A stretch of 64,000 bases of DNA from CAJQQK01 sp965224225. GTDB taxonomy: Bacteria; Pseudomonadota; Alphaproteobacteria; Rhizobiales; Hyphomicrobiaceae. The DNA lies in NCBI GenBank assembly GCA_965224225.1, contig CBDCZF010000035.1:496001-560000 (forward strand). The letters run 5' to 3'. Each line of letters opens with the position of its first letter. Within the stretch, counting starts at the first letter, position 1. Of the stretch, positions 26,982 through 35,193 are shown piece by piece. The notes under the pieces were generated by a model. It saw nothing but the letters and a program-made list of their open reading frames with translations, searched no databases and had not been told where the DNA came from. Both the position numbers and the translations under genes were made by a program.

Positions 26982-27308
26982 GTCTCGCCCGTTGACTGCC
27001 GAGCCCTGCCGATCAATAGCCTCCAGTGGCCTCGAACGGGGGCTGGTGTTGATAGCTCTTGCCGGCGCCGCATTTATGAGACAGCCTCTCGTTCTAATCA
27101 ATCGGCGAAGATTATGGCACCGCCAAGGGCTCGTCACTTTTTCAGTTGGTGTGGCGCCTCGCCTGTCGACAGTCTTGGATGAACCGCATTAGTCGGCTTG
27201 CGGTCACAGGGCAACCGGGCCAAAACCACAGGATCTGTGTCGCCTCCGAAGCGGATGCCCAGGGAGTCGGCCGAAAGCGACCAATCAGCATCAAGGACAA
27301 CGAACTAG
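26982..27308. other. Divergent promoter region between ftsE and hpt
   Basis: About 327 bases separating divergently transcribed genes. No RNA gene, repeat or operator is recognised; ordinary promoters for both genes should lie here. The upstream extension of the ftsE open frame falls in it but looks non-coding. Confidence 0.4.
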
Positions 27309-27851
27309 ATGAGCAGTTCTGACAGCGGGCAGATCGAAGTGATCTTTTCGCCCGAAGTTATCAACAAGCGAATTCACGAACTAGCCGATCAGATCGCCAA
27401 GGCCGACCTCGACAATCTGCTCGTAGTCGCCATCCTCAAGGGCAGCTTCATCTTTGCAGCCGACCTCATACGTGCCCTGCATACCGCAGGCCTGTCGCCG
27501 GAAGTCGACTTCATGTCGATCTCGAGTTACCGCACAGGCACCAAATCAACCGGAAAGGTCGAGATCCTGCGCGATGTCGACGTCGACGTGACGGGGCGCA
27601 ACATCCTTCTGGTCGACGATATTCTCGAATCCGGTCGCACGCTCGCCTTTTCCAAGGACCTGCTCGCAGCACGCGGTGCAGGGCGCATTGCAACTTGCGT
27701 TTTGCTCAATAAGCCCGTCGACCGTGCGGTTGCGATCGAAGCGGATTTCATTGCTTTTGAATGCCCCGAGGTCTTCGTGGTCGGCTACGGCATGGACGTC
27801 GCCTACCGGTATCGCCAGCTGCCCTTCGTCGGTTACATTACACATGACTGA
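27309..27851 (+). CDS. hpt: Hypoxanthine phosphoribosyltransferase
   Basis: Purine salvage: transfers PRPP to hypoxanthine or guanine to make IMP or GMP. The 180-residue protein contains the PRPP-binding signature NILLVDDILESGRTLAF and the pyrophosphate loop LVVAILKGSFIFAADL. Further blocks DFMSISSYRTGT and FVVGYGMDVAYRYRQLPFVG are typical. Full length from ATG at 27309. It is followed 50 bases later by a receiver-domain gene on the same strand. Confidence 0.95.
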   Translation: MSSSDSGQIEVIFSPEVINKRIHELADQIAKADLDNLLVVAILKGSFIFAADLIRALHTAGLSPEVDFMSISSYRTGTKSTGKVEILRDVDVDVTGRNILLVDDILESGRTLAFSKDLLAARGAGRIATCVLLNKPVDRAVAIEADFIAFECPEVFVVGYGMDVAYRYRQLPFVGYITHD

Positions 27852-27902
27852 CTTTCAACATTCGCCGCATGCAGCACGGCGAAGGGATGTGGAGTTGAGG
27901 GT

Positions 27903-28262
27903 ATGGCCCGCATTCTGGTGGCAGACGATGATTCTGTGACGCTCGACCTCATCAAGCGGGCGCTGGAGGGCGACGGCCACGAAGTGATTACGGTTGGAGA
28001 CGGCAGCGAAGCCTGCCAACGCCTCGAGGATGGGGAAGTATTCGACCTGATTGTCACCGACGTCGACATGCCCGAACTCGATGGCATAGCGCTTGCCGAA
28101 CGCGCCATCGCTTTGCGGCCCGATCAGCGTATAATCATCATGTCGGTCATCGCCGATGAGTTGACTCGGGGACGACAACTCGAGGGCGGCCGGGTGAGAA
28201 TCGTCACCAAGCCGGTCACTCTGGAAAAGATCCGCGGGGAAGCAGCGGAGTTGCTTGCTTGA
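27903..28262 (+). CDS. Single-domain response regulator (CheY-like receiver)
   Basis: A 119-residue stand-alone receiver domain. The acidic pair Asp9-Asp10 (ILVADDDSVT), the phosphorylation site Asp53 (DLIVTDVDMPELDG) and Lys102 (IVTKPVTLEK) are all present, so it should be phosphorylated. There is no output domain, hence it acts by protein-protein contact or as a phosphorelay intermediate. No histidine kinase is adjacent; its partner is unknown. It follows hpt, probably in one transcript, by spacing only. Confidence 0.92.
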   Translation: MARILVADDDSVTLDLIKRALEGDGHEVITVGDGSEACQRLEDGEVFDLIVTDVDMPELDGIALAERAIALRPDQRIIIMSVIADELTRGRQLEGGRVRIVTKPVTLEKIRGEAAELLA

Positions 28263-28313
28263 GGGTGCCGCAGCTGAGCGGTTGGGTTGCAGTTGCCAGG
28301 CGCCGCTCGAGAC

Positions 28314-29597
28314 TCAGCCTTTCGGCAACAGGCTAGACAGCTGTGCCAGTTTCCGCCCGATGCTCCGTTTGGCACCGCGAGCAGCCGACAGCACCTTCAT
28401 CGGCAGGCGACCCTCTGGCTCGGGGCCAATGAGCATGCGCATGGAACCCTTGTGCAACAGCTCGAGACGGCGAATATCGTCCCTCAATTTGCGCGTTTCG
28501 GTGCGCAGCCGGCCGAGATCGGCGAGATATTCCTTGGCCTGATTTTCGCGCAAGATGATGTCGAGGAAGGCATCCCGGTCACCGCGACGTGCTGCAGAAA
28601 GAAGCAGGAAGATGCGCAGGTTCGACATTAGTTCGAGGAGTTGCTGCTCGACGATTTCGTCGTCGTATCCGGCCAGCACTCCGGCAATCTCTTCAAAAAG
28701 TGCCACCGCGAAGTCGGGGCGAATGCGCCGCGAGGTCCAGGAGAACTGGGCGATCATCCAATCAAGCAGATCACTCTGGTAGGTTTCGAAGAGATCATGC
28801 TCCTTGAGCCATGTCGCGATGGTTTCGTGATGACGATAGAAATATAGAAGCTCTGCCCCATTCGAGCCCATGGTCTGACCGGGACGATCGACGCGGTGAA
28901 AACAGATAGATTTCGGCAGGAACGCCATGCGCGAGGCACTGAGCGTACAGAACCAATGGAACGGGTTGTCCTCGAAAAAGAAATCGCCTTCAGGAAACCG
29001 CAGATTGTGGGTCATCAGAAAATCGCGGCGGTAAAGCTTGCGCCAGGGCACCGCGATAAATTTCAAAACATGCTGTCGGAGTTCATCGACTTCAAGGCCA
29101 GACGCAATCTGACCCATCAAAGGCCCCCAACGGTGCTGGTCGGCCGGTTCTGACGTTTTATTGTTCGCCTCGCTGTATACCTTGTACTTGGCCATCACGA
29201 AGTCTGCTTCTTCGCGTTCGCCAAGTTCCACCATGCTCTCGAGCATGTCCGGTTCGTACCAGTCGTCACCGTCGGCAAACGCGATGTATGTTCCGGTTGC
29301 AGCCTCGATGCCGATATTGGCGGGCGTACCCACGCCGCCCGGTGTATTTTCGGCAAGCGCGATGACCCGGCAATCGTCGCGACCGGCCACAAGGCGATCG
29401 ATTTGGTCCAGGGTCGCGTCCTTGGAGGCATCGTCGATAATGATCAGTTCGAAATTGGTATACGTCTGCGTGAACAGGGTCTCAAGGCACCTATCGATAT
29501 AGTCTTGAATGTTGTAAGTCGTGACAATCACCGAAACCTTCGGCTGTGATGCATCATCGCGCTGCCCGTCCGATTCAGAAATCTGGCCGTCACTCAT
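28314..29597 (-). CDS. Family 2 glycosyltransferase
   Basis: GT-A fold glycosyltransferase of 427 residues. The nucleotide-sugar block VSVIVTTYNIQDYIDRCLET, IDDASKDATL and the DxD-type metal motif AFADGDDWYEP are present (residues about 20-130). The C-terminal 200 residues are helical and charged, with no membrane segment, and may bind the acceptor or partner proteins. It overlaps the upstream glycosyltransferase gene by four bases (ATGA), so both are coupled. It belongs to the polysaccharide group with gmd and a NusG paralogue, all reading leftward. Donor and acceptor are unknown. Confidence 0.9.
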   Translation of the reverse strand: MSDGQISESDGQRDDASQPKVSVIVTTYNIQDYIDRCLETLFTQTYTNFELIIIDDASKDATLDQIDRLVAGRDDCRVIALAENTPGGVGTPANIGIEAATGTYIAFADGDDWYEPDMLESMVELGEREEADFVMAKYKVYSEANNKTSEPADQHRWGPLMGQIASGLEVDELRQHVLKFIAVPWRKLYRRDFLMTHNLRFPEGDFFFEDNPFHWFCTLSASRMAFLPKSICFHRVDRPGQTMGSNGAELLYFYRHHETIATWLKEHDLFETYQSDLLDWMIAQFSWTSRRIRPDFAVALFEEIAGVLAGYDDEIVEQQLLELMSNLRIFLLLSAARRGDRDAFLDIILRENQAKEYLADLGRLRTETRKLRDDIRRLELLHKGSMRMLIGPEPEGRLPMKVLSAARGAKRSIGRKLAQLSSLLPKG

Positions 29598-30637
29598 TTC
29601 AAAATGCTCTCGGGCGAATTTTTCAAATAGGCCGACTGAGTCGCAACCTGGGGATTGATTTCAAACATATCCAGATAGGCCTTCATGTCGTATCGATGAT
29701 AAGAAGCTGCCACGTGTTGGCGCATCAGGGGCCTTAAATCAGCCTCCAGACGATCGTATACCCAGCGGATCAGATCAAGTTTGAAATCAAGAAAGAAACG
29801 GTAATACTGTCTTACCAGCTCCGGCTGGCGATCGAACAGCCGCTCCACATCCTCGAAGGCGCGGAACACATCGAACCGCCGTTTATCGAAGACGTTGGTT
29901 ATTTGATTACGGTCTGCAAAGACCCGATGATGAACCAGCGCCTGATTGAACAGTCGAATGCTGCCTGCGTGCAGATAGGCATGCCAGTGGGCATAGACGT
30001 CGTTGTTGACGGCGGTATCGGAAAAGAACAAGTTGGTTTGGCGGCAGAAGTCCAATCGCAGGAATTTGTTCCAGGGATAGTTTACGGTAAGCAGAATTTC
30101 GCCAATGTCCCGTAATTTCGCGTCTCGAAAAGGGCGCGAGCCGACGTAGTTCCTCCAGATTTTTTCATCGCGCCCGACCATGCCCCCGAGGGCTTCACCC
30201 TCCATGAACAGATACTTGTACTTGAAGGCAAGAACGTCGCAGTCCGAAGCCTCCATTTCACCGACCAGGCAATCAATGGCCCCGGGCATGACGATGTCAT
30301 CGGCATCAAGGAAGCAGACATACTTGCCCTTTGCCTGTCTAAGTCCGGTGTTGCGCGCAGCACCGGCCCCCATTGAGCGCGTATGCGCGAGCGCAGTTAG
30401 ATTTGGGTGACGGCGAGCAAAATCCGTCAAAACCTCAAATGTCGCGTCATCGGAGCCATCATCGACGACGATGATTTCGAGCGGAGTTGAATTGGCAAGG
30501 ATGGATGATAGCGTCTCAGCGAGGAATTCCTCGGCATTATGTGCCGGAATCACGACACTCGTTGAGTTCATTGATCGCAATCTTTCGTGGGTATCGGCGA
30601 TCTCATCGGTCGCGACAACAGGGCCGCGCAAAGCCAT
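29594..30637 (-). CDS. Family 2 glycosyltransferase
   Basis: GT-A fold glycosyltransferase, 347 residues from the ATG at 30637, or 325 from ATG at 30571 where homology starts (MNSTSVVIPAHNAEEFLAET). Key blocks are IIVVDDGSDDATFEVL, GAGAARNTGLRQAKGKYV and the metal-binding FLDADDIVMPG. The C-terminal half is rich in aromatic residues (YYRFFLDFKLDLIRWVYDR). Neither start has a strong ribosome site. It is translationally coupled to the following glycosyltransferase, pointing to a shared glycan, probably an exopolysaccharide or surface decoration. Confidence 0.88.
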   Translation of the reverse strand: MALRGPVVATDEIADTHERLRSMNSTSVVIPAHNAEEFLAETLSSILANSTPLEIIVVDDGSDDATFEVLTDFARRHPNLTALAHTRSMGAGAARNTGLRQAKGKYVCFLDADDIVMPGAIDCLVGEMEASDCDVLAFKYKYLFMEGEALGGMVGRDEKIWRNYVGSRPFRDAKLRDIGEILLTVNYPWNKFLRLDFCRQTNLFFSDTAVNNDVYAHWHAYLHAGSIRLFNQALVHHRVFADRNQITNVFDKRRFDVFRAFEDVERLFDRQPELVRQYYRFFLDFKLDLIRWVYDRLEADLRPLMRQHVAASYHRYDMKAYLDMFEINPQVATQSAYLKNSPESILK

Positions 30638-30780
30638 AACAAGCCTGCCGGGCCCCTTTCAAGTTCCGACTAACACATGGTGCCGGCGATCTCCATCGTC
30701 ACCATGGCCTATCCAACAACTTTCAAGCTTATTGTTACCTACGGAAGGAATGGGCCGGCGGACTGCATCACCTCGCCACC

Positions 30781-31851
30781 TCAAGCAGCCACCGTCCGCC
30801 CACCGGACGTACCCGCTGCCAGCTTGAGATCGTGATCGACCATTTCGGCGACGATTTGGTCGAAGGTAATGGTAGGCGCCCAACCCAGGACGCGGCGTGC
30901 CTTGCTTGCATCGCCGCACAGTGTATCGACATCGGTCGGACGCAGGTAGGCCGGGTCGACGCGGACCAGGACCTCGCCCGTCCGGCGATCCATGCCCTCC
31001 TCGTCCACGCCCTCGCCCTGCCACACGAGTTGGCGGCCGATCCGGGCGAATGCATGCTCGACGAAGTCGCGCACGGAACGCGTTTCACCGGTCGCCAGCA
31101 CGTAGTCGCCGGGGGTTGGCTGCTGCAGTGTGCGCCAGATGCCGTCGACGTAATCGCGAGCATGGCCCCAATCGCGCCGGGCATCGAGATTACCGAGATA
31201 TAGGCAGCTTTGCAGGCCGCATGCGATGGCCGCCACGCCACGCGTAATCTTGCGGCTGACGAAGGTTTCTCCCCTGAGCGGGCTTTCGTGATTGAACAGG
31301 ATGCCGTTGGAACAGTGCATCGCGTAGGCCTGCCGGTAGTTGACGGTTATCCAGTAGGCGTAGAGTTTTGCTGCAGCATAGGGCGAGCGCGGCGCGAACG
31401 GTGTGCGTTCCGATTGGCGGCCGTCACCGCTGTGGCCGAACAGTTCGGAGGTCGATGCCTGATAGTACCGCGTGTGGCTGCAAAGCCCCGCGATCCGGAT
31501 TGCTTCGAGAAGACGCAGCGGGCCAAGCGCATCCGCGTTCGCCGTGTACTCCGGTGTCTCGAATGAAACGGCAACGTGGCTCTGGGCGGCAAGGTTGTAG
31601 ACCTCGTCGGGCGCGCAGGCCTCGATCAGCCTGATCAGACTGCTGGTATCCGTCATGTCGCCAAAGTGGAGCACCACGCGCGGGTCGTCGGCCGGCTCGA
31701 TCTGCACGAGGTCGTCGATGCGCTGTGTGTTGGCGAGTGACGAGGGACGAACAATGCCGTGCACGACATACCCTTTGGCGAGCAAAAGCCGGGCGAGGTA
31801 GGAACCGTCCTGGCCGGTGATGCCGGAAATGATCGCAACCTTTTCGGTCAA
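30781..31851 (-). CDS. gmd: GDP-mannose 4,6-dehydratase
   Basis: Converts GDP-mannose to GDP-4-keto-6-deoxymannose, the precursor of GDP-fucose, rhamnose and related sugars. The 356-residue extended SDR protein has NAD(P)-binding GITGQDGSYLARLLL, the EVYNLAAQSHVAVSFE loop, substrate-binding ASTSELFG and the catalytic Tyr-x3-Lys in SPYAAAKLYAYW. GNLDARRDWGHARDYV is also a Gmd hallmark. The C-terminus ends a little early but the fold is complete. It sits between a NusG paralogue and two glycosyltransferases, so it probably supplies a 6-deoxyhexose to their product. Confidence 0.93.
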   Translation of the reverse strand: MTEKVAIISGITGQDGSYLARLLLAKGYVVHGIVRPSSLANTQRIDDLVQIEPADDPRVVLHFGDMTDTSSLIRLIEACAPDEVYNLAAQSHVAVSFETPEYTANADALGPLRLLEAIRIAGLCSHTRYYQASTSELFGHSGDGRQSERTPFAPRSPYAAAKLYAYWITVNYRQAYAMHCSNGILFNHESPLRGETFVSRKITRGVAAIACGLQSCLYLGNLDARRDWGHARDYVDGIWRTLQQPTPGDYVLATGETRSVRDFVEHAFARIGRQLVWQGEGVDEEGMDRRTGEVLVRVDPAYLRPTDVDTLCGDASKARRVLGWAPTITFDQIVAEMVDHDLKLAAGTSGGRTVAA

Positions 31852-31922
31852 CTTCGGCTCCTGGAATTGACTTGAATGCAGGCTTTGGAATCGACGTTCG
31901 CGCGGCCGGCTGAACTTTTCTC

Positions 31923-32420
31923 CTACAGCGGGCGCACTTTATGGACCGGTACACTTGCCGTGATGCGTCCATTCAGCAGGTCCATCAAAACGCTCAGGCG
32001 ATCCTTCTGCTCCATGTCGACGATGGTTGCGAGCAAGCCGTCGAACGGGCCGCTGGTGATCCGAACGCTCTGGCCGATCTCGAGCGGCCTGCCCGGGTGC
32101 GAGACGACGCCGTCGCGCTCGCGCGATCTCAGGTCGTCGATGAAGTTCTCGTCGAGCAGGCTCGGCCGGCCGGCAACACACATCAGTTGCTTGACGCCGA
32201 TTGTCGACTGGATCGGCCTCCAGCGCAGGTGCGCAAGGTCGATATGCACGAAAACGTATCCGGGGAACATTGGCGAACAGACATCGACCCACTTGCTCGC
32301 GCGCCGGGCGCGCCTGTGAATGAGCGGACAGTAGACCCTGAACGACTGGCGCTTCAGATGCTGTGAGGCAAGGCATTCCTGCTTCGCCTTGACGCGCACC
32401 ACGCCCCAGCCCCCGCTCAC
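31923..32420 (-). CDS. NusG-paralogue transcription antiterminator (RfaH/LoaP-like)
   Basis: A 165-residue NusG-family protein with an N-terminal NGN domain (WGVVRVKAKQECLASQHL, PLIHRRARRASKWVD, SPMFPGYVFVHIDL) and a C-terminal KOW domain (IGQSVRITSGPFDGLLATIV). Paralogues of NusG beside polysaccharide genes, such as RfaH and UpxY, bind RNA polymerase and let it read through long operons. It is the first gene of the leftward gmd-glycosyltransferase group, exactly where such a specific antiterminator is expected. No ops-like sequence was identified. Housekeeping NusG is normally next to rplK, which is not here, supporting a specialised role. Confidence 0.9.
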   Translation of the reverse strand: MSGGWGVVRVKAKQECLASQHLKRQSFRVYCPLIHRRARRASKWVDVCSPMFPGYVFVHIDLAHLRWRPIQSTIGVKQLMCVAGRPSLLDENFIDDLRSRERDGVVSHPGRPLEIGQSVRITSGPFDGLLATIVDMEQKDRLSVLMDLLNGRITASVPVHKVRPL

Positions 32421-32770
32421 GGACGCTCATGTATTGTAGTCGCACTGCGCAACATCCCGCCCCCCTACTTGCAACATTAAATCCTTTTATTGAGATAACT
32501 GTTTTCGTAACATCATAATAATACGTTGCATGCATGCTCGACTTGGATCAGCGTTGTCCACCCTGTAAAAGGGGTCTAACCGCTATGGCTTGTCAACAAT
32601 TTATCCGCATAAATGAATATTCTTCATTTGTTACAACTTTACCGGGCAACAATATTATGAACCAAATGTAGATAATCTGCCAATGTTGCCAATTGTTGCA
32701 AACTTGCTGATGCTGACGACCTTGGAATTGGCCAGCGTATCGTTGGGCCGCGTGATTTTGGGAGCCGTTG
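32421..32770. promoter_or_regulatory. AT-rich divergent promoter region with palindrome
   Basis: About 350 bases, markedly AT-richer than the surroundings, between the leftward NusG-paralogue operon and the rightward P450 gene. It contains a 19-bp palindrome AAATGAA-TATTC-TTCATTT at 32611-32629 and several TTGTTGCAA / TTGCCAA-like repeats (32640-32705). This is a plausible operator for a local regulator, probably affecting the NusG-like and P450 promoters. No factor can be named. Confidence 0.55.
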
Positions 32771-33973
32771 ATGAATGATCGTCCACCGGTGAGGGATTGG
32801 CTGACAGACTGGGATCATATGGATCCGCGTTGGACCGAGGATCCGTTTGCGATCTGGGATGAGATCCGCACCTCCGCTTGCCCGGTTGCCGAGACGGCGC
32901 GCTATCGCGGCGCCTACCTGCCGACGCGTTTCGCCGACATTCGCGACATCGCCTTCGATACCGACACGTTCTCATCACGCCAGGTCGTGATCCGCGAGCA
33001 GGTGCCGGATGCCTTCGGCGGTGCACCGCCGATCACATCAGATCCGCCGAAACATGCCTGGGCGCGCCGCGCCCTGATGCCGCCGTTCAGCCCGCACGAG
33101 GTCAAGAAGCAGATGACCCGGATGCGCGCCATTTGTGACGAGTTGATCGACCGATTCGAATACGGTGAGACGTTCGACGGGGCAGCAGACTATGCCCAGC
33201 ACATTCCGGTTCGCGTGATTGCCGCAATGCTCGGACTGCCGGAGAGCGATGCCGACATGTTTCGCGACTGGATCCACAAGATCCTGGTTGCCGGCATCAC
33301 CGATGTCGAGGCCAACGTTCAGGGGCTGATCGAGATCACGGAGTATTTCGAAGAACAGGTTGCCGCCCGCCGTGCCGAGCCGCGCGACGACCTGATCACG
33401 AGAGTCATGGGGCTCACCTATGAAGACGGTGAACCGTTCAAGGAAACCCACATCCTCGGCACCTTGCGTCTGATCCTGATTGCCGGCATCGACACGACCT
33501 GGAGCGCGATCGGTGCATCGATCTGGCATCTTGCCCAGCATCCGCAAGATCGCGCCCGCTTGGCCGGCGATCCAAGCCTGATCCCGAACGCAGTCGAAGA
33601 GTTTCTGCGTGCCTTCGCGCCGGTATCGATGGGCCGGCTGATCGTCAAGGACTGCGAAGTAGGTGGCCGCCGGATGCCGGCCGGCTCCACATTGCTGCTC
33701 GCATTTCCCGCCGCCAACCGCGACCCGGACCGCTTCGAGCGACCCGATGTCGTCGATATCGATCGCGCCGACGCGCATCGCCACGCAGCCTTCGGTATCG
33801 GCATCCACCGCTGCATCGGCATGCACCTGGCACGCGCCGAAATCCGAGTAGCACTCGAAGCACTGCTCACCCGCATCCCGAACTTCTCGCTCGCAGGTGA
33901 AACGACCTGGTCACAAGGCCCGATCCGCGGGCCGCGCGTGATGCCGCTCAGGATTGATCGGCCGAGGCCCTAA
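32771..33973 (+). CDS. Cytochrome P450
   Basis: Bacterial heme monooxygenase of 400 residues. The I-helix oxygen-binding motif is AGIDTTWSAI, the ExxR motif lies in NAVEEFLRAF, and the heme ligand Cys348 is in AFGIGIHRCIGMHLAR. The start at 32771 follows GGGAG seven bases upstream. Class I bacterial P450s need a ferredoxin and reductase, which are not encoded nearby. The downstream non-ribosomal peptide module suggests it may hydroxylate a carrier-bound amino acid, as NovI or NikQ do. This partnership is inferred only from position. Confidence 0.92.
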   Translation: MNDRPPVRDWLTDWDHMDPRWTEDPFAIWDEIRTSACPVAETARYRGAYLPTRFADIRDIAFDTDTFSSRQVVIREQVPDAFGGAPPITSDPPKHAWARRALMPPFSPHEVKKQMTRMRAICDELIDRFEYGETFDGAADYAQHIPVRVIAAMLGLPESDADMFRDWIHKILVAGITDVEANVQGLIEITEYFEEQVAARRAEPRDDLITRVMGLTYEDGEPFKETHILGTLRLILIAGIDTTWSAIGASIWHLAQHPQDRARLAGDPSLIPNAVEEFLRAFAPVSMGRLIVKDCEVGGRRMPAGSTLLLAFPAANRDPDRFERPDVVDIDRADAHRHAAFGIGIHRCIGMHLARAEIRVALEALLTRIPNFSLAGETTWSQGPIRGPRVMPLRIDRPRP

Positions 33974-34818
33974 GCCCCGCCATGCTTGGCAATCAGTTCT
34001 GCGTAGCGATCGAGAGTCGGCAGCACCTGCTCGGCGCTTTCTGATGGCAGGGTCGTGACAATCCGCTCGATGCCGGCGTCACGGTTGCGCGCAATCAGGT
34101 CATCATCCAACGGCGGACCGAAATTGGTCACTGGAATATCGTCCGGGTTGCGCCCGGCCGCCGTTGCCATTTCGCGAAAGTCAGAGAGCACCTTGATGAG
34201 ATCCATACGCCCGCCGAGCGGTATCCAGCCGTCGCCGTAGGCTATCGCCCGCCTGGCTGCATGCGGGAAGCCGCCACCGACAATGATTGGCGGATGCGGT
34301 TCTTGAACCGGCTTCGGCCACGTCATCATCGAGGTAAAGCCGACCATCTCGCCTTGATACTGCGGCTGTTTCTCGGTCCAGATCACCTTCATCGCCTCGA
34401 TGCGCTCACGCATCAGCTTGAAGCGGCTCTTGAACTCGGTGCCGTGATTGGCCATTTCCTCGGCGTTCCAGCCGCCGCCGACGCCGAACAAGAACCGCCC
34501 GCCCGAAATCTGGTCGAGGCTCGCGACCTCTTTGGCGACCTGGATCGGATCGCGCTGGATTACGAGACAGACGCCCGTTGCAAGCTTGATCGTCTTGGTG
34601 ACGGAAGCGGCGGCTGCCAGGCACACGAACGGGTCCATGACATCGTAGTACTGCTTGGGCAGTTCGGGCCCGCCGCCCCAGGGGGAGACACGAGGGATCG
34701 GAATGTGCGAGTGCTCCGGCATCCAGAGCGATTCAAAGCCCCGCTCCTCGGCCGCAACAGCCAGTTCATGTGCCGAAATCGAATAGTCCGTGATGAACAT
34801 CGCTACGCCAAATTTCAT
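33970..34818 (-). CDS. LLM-class flavin-dependent oxidoreductase
   Basis: Luciferase-like TIM-barrel oxidoreductase of 282 residues, of the F420- or FMN-dependent subgroup (TIGR03619-like). The protein opens MKFGVAMFITDYSISAHELA and contains ESLWMPEHSHIP, QISGGRFLFGVGGGWNAEEM and IIVGGGFPHAARRAI. The start at 34818 follows AAGGGAGAG. Its stop overlaps that of the convergent P450 gene by four bases. The substrate is unknown; members act on ketones, coenzyme F420 substrates or alkanesulfonates. Confidence 0.88.
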   Translation of the reverse strand: MKFGVAMFITDYSISAHELAVAAEERGFESLWMPEHSHIPIPRVSPWGGGPELPKQYYDVMDPFVCLAAAASVTKTIKLATGVCLVIQRDPIQVAKEVASLDQISGGRFLFGVGGGWNAEEMANHGTEFKSRFKLMRERIEAMKVIWTEKQPQYQGEMVGFTSMMTWPKPVQEPHPPIIVGGGFPHAARRAIAYGDGWIPLGGRMDLIKVLSDFREMATAAGRNPDDIPVTNFGPPLDDDLIARNRDAGIERIVTTLPSESAEQVLPTLDRYAELIAKHGGA

Positions 34819-35193
34819 CGTCTCTCTCCCTTTGGCCGGCCAAGCCGCGACTTCCTGGTCAACTCGCCATTGGCACTGCACTTGTGATTTTGCCAATGAT
34901 CCGACAGCTGACAGGTCGAAGCACGGTCAAGCGGCAGTCATTGGACTCGCAATTTTCGAGTGTATGTCCTACTTCCGTGAAGAGTGAAGCCAAACTCCAA
35001 AATCCACCATACCTTTCAAGATATTTTGGGATGACTGGATGGAACGATTAGATTTGGCATAGACAGGCTTTTTCGACTGCACTGCGGCGGAGTGGCGGGC
35101 AACCGCTAGAGCGCAGCGGTATAAGGGGTATTTCCTCCTTCGAACTCCTTGACCGGCGGATGATCCCGCGGACTTCGTTCAACAGGTATTGCA
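34819..35193. other. Intergenic region upstream of the NRPS gene
   Basis: About 375 bases between the leftward LLM gene and the rightward NRPS gene, so divergent promoters must lie here. The middle part (34960-35060) is AT-rich. I see no clear operator, RNA gene or repeat. Confidence 0.4.
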
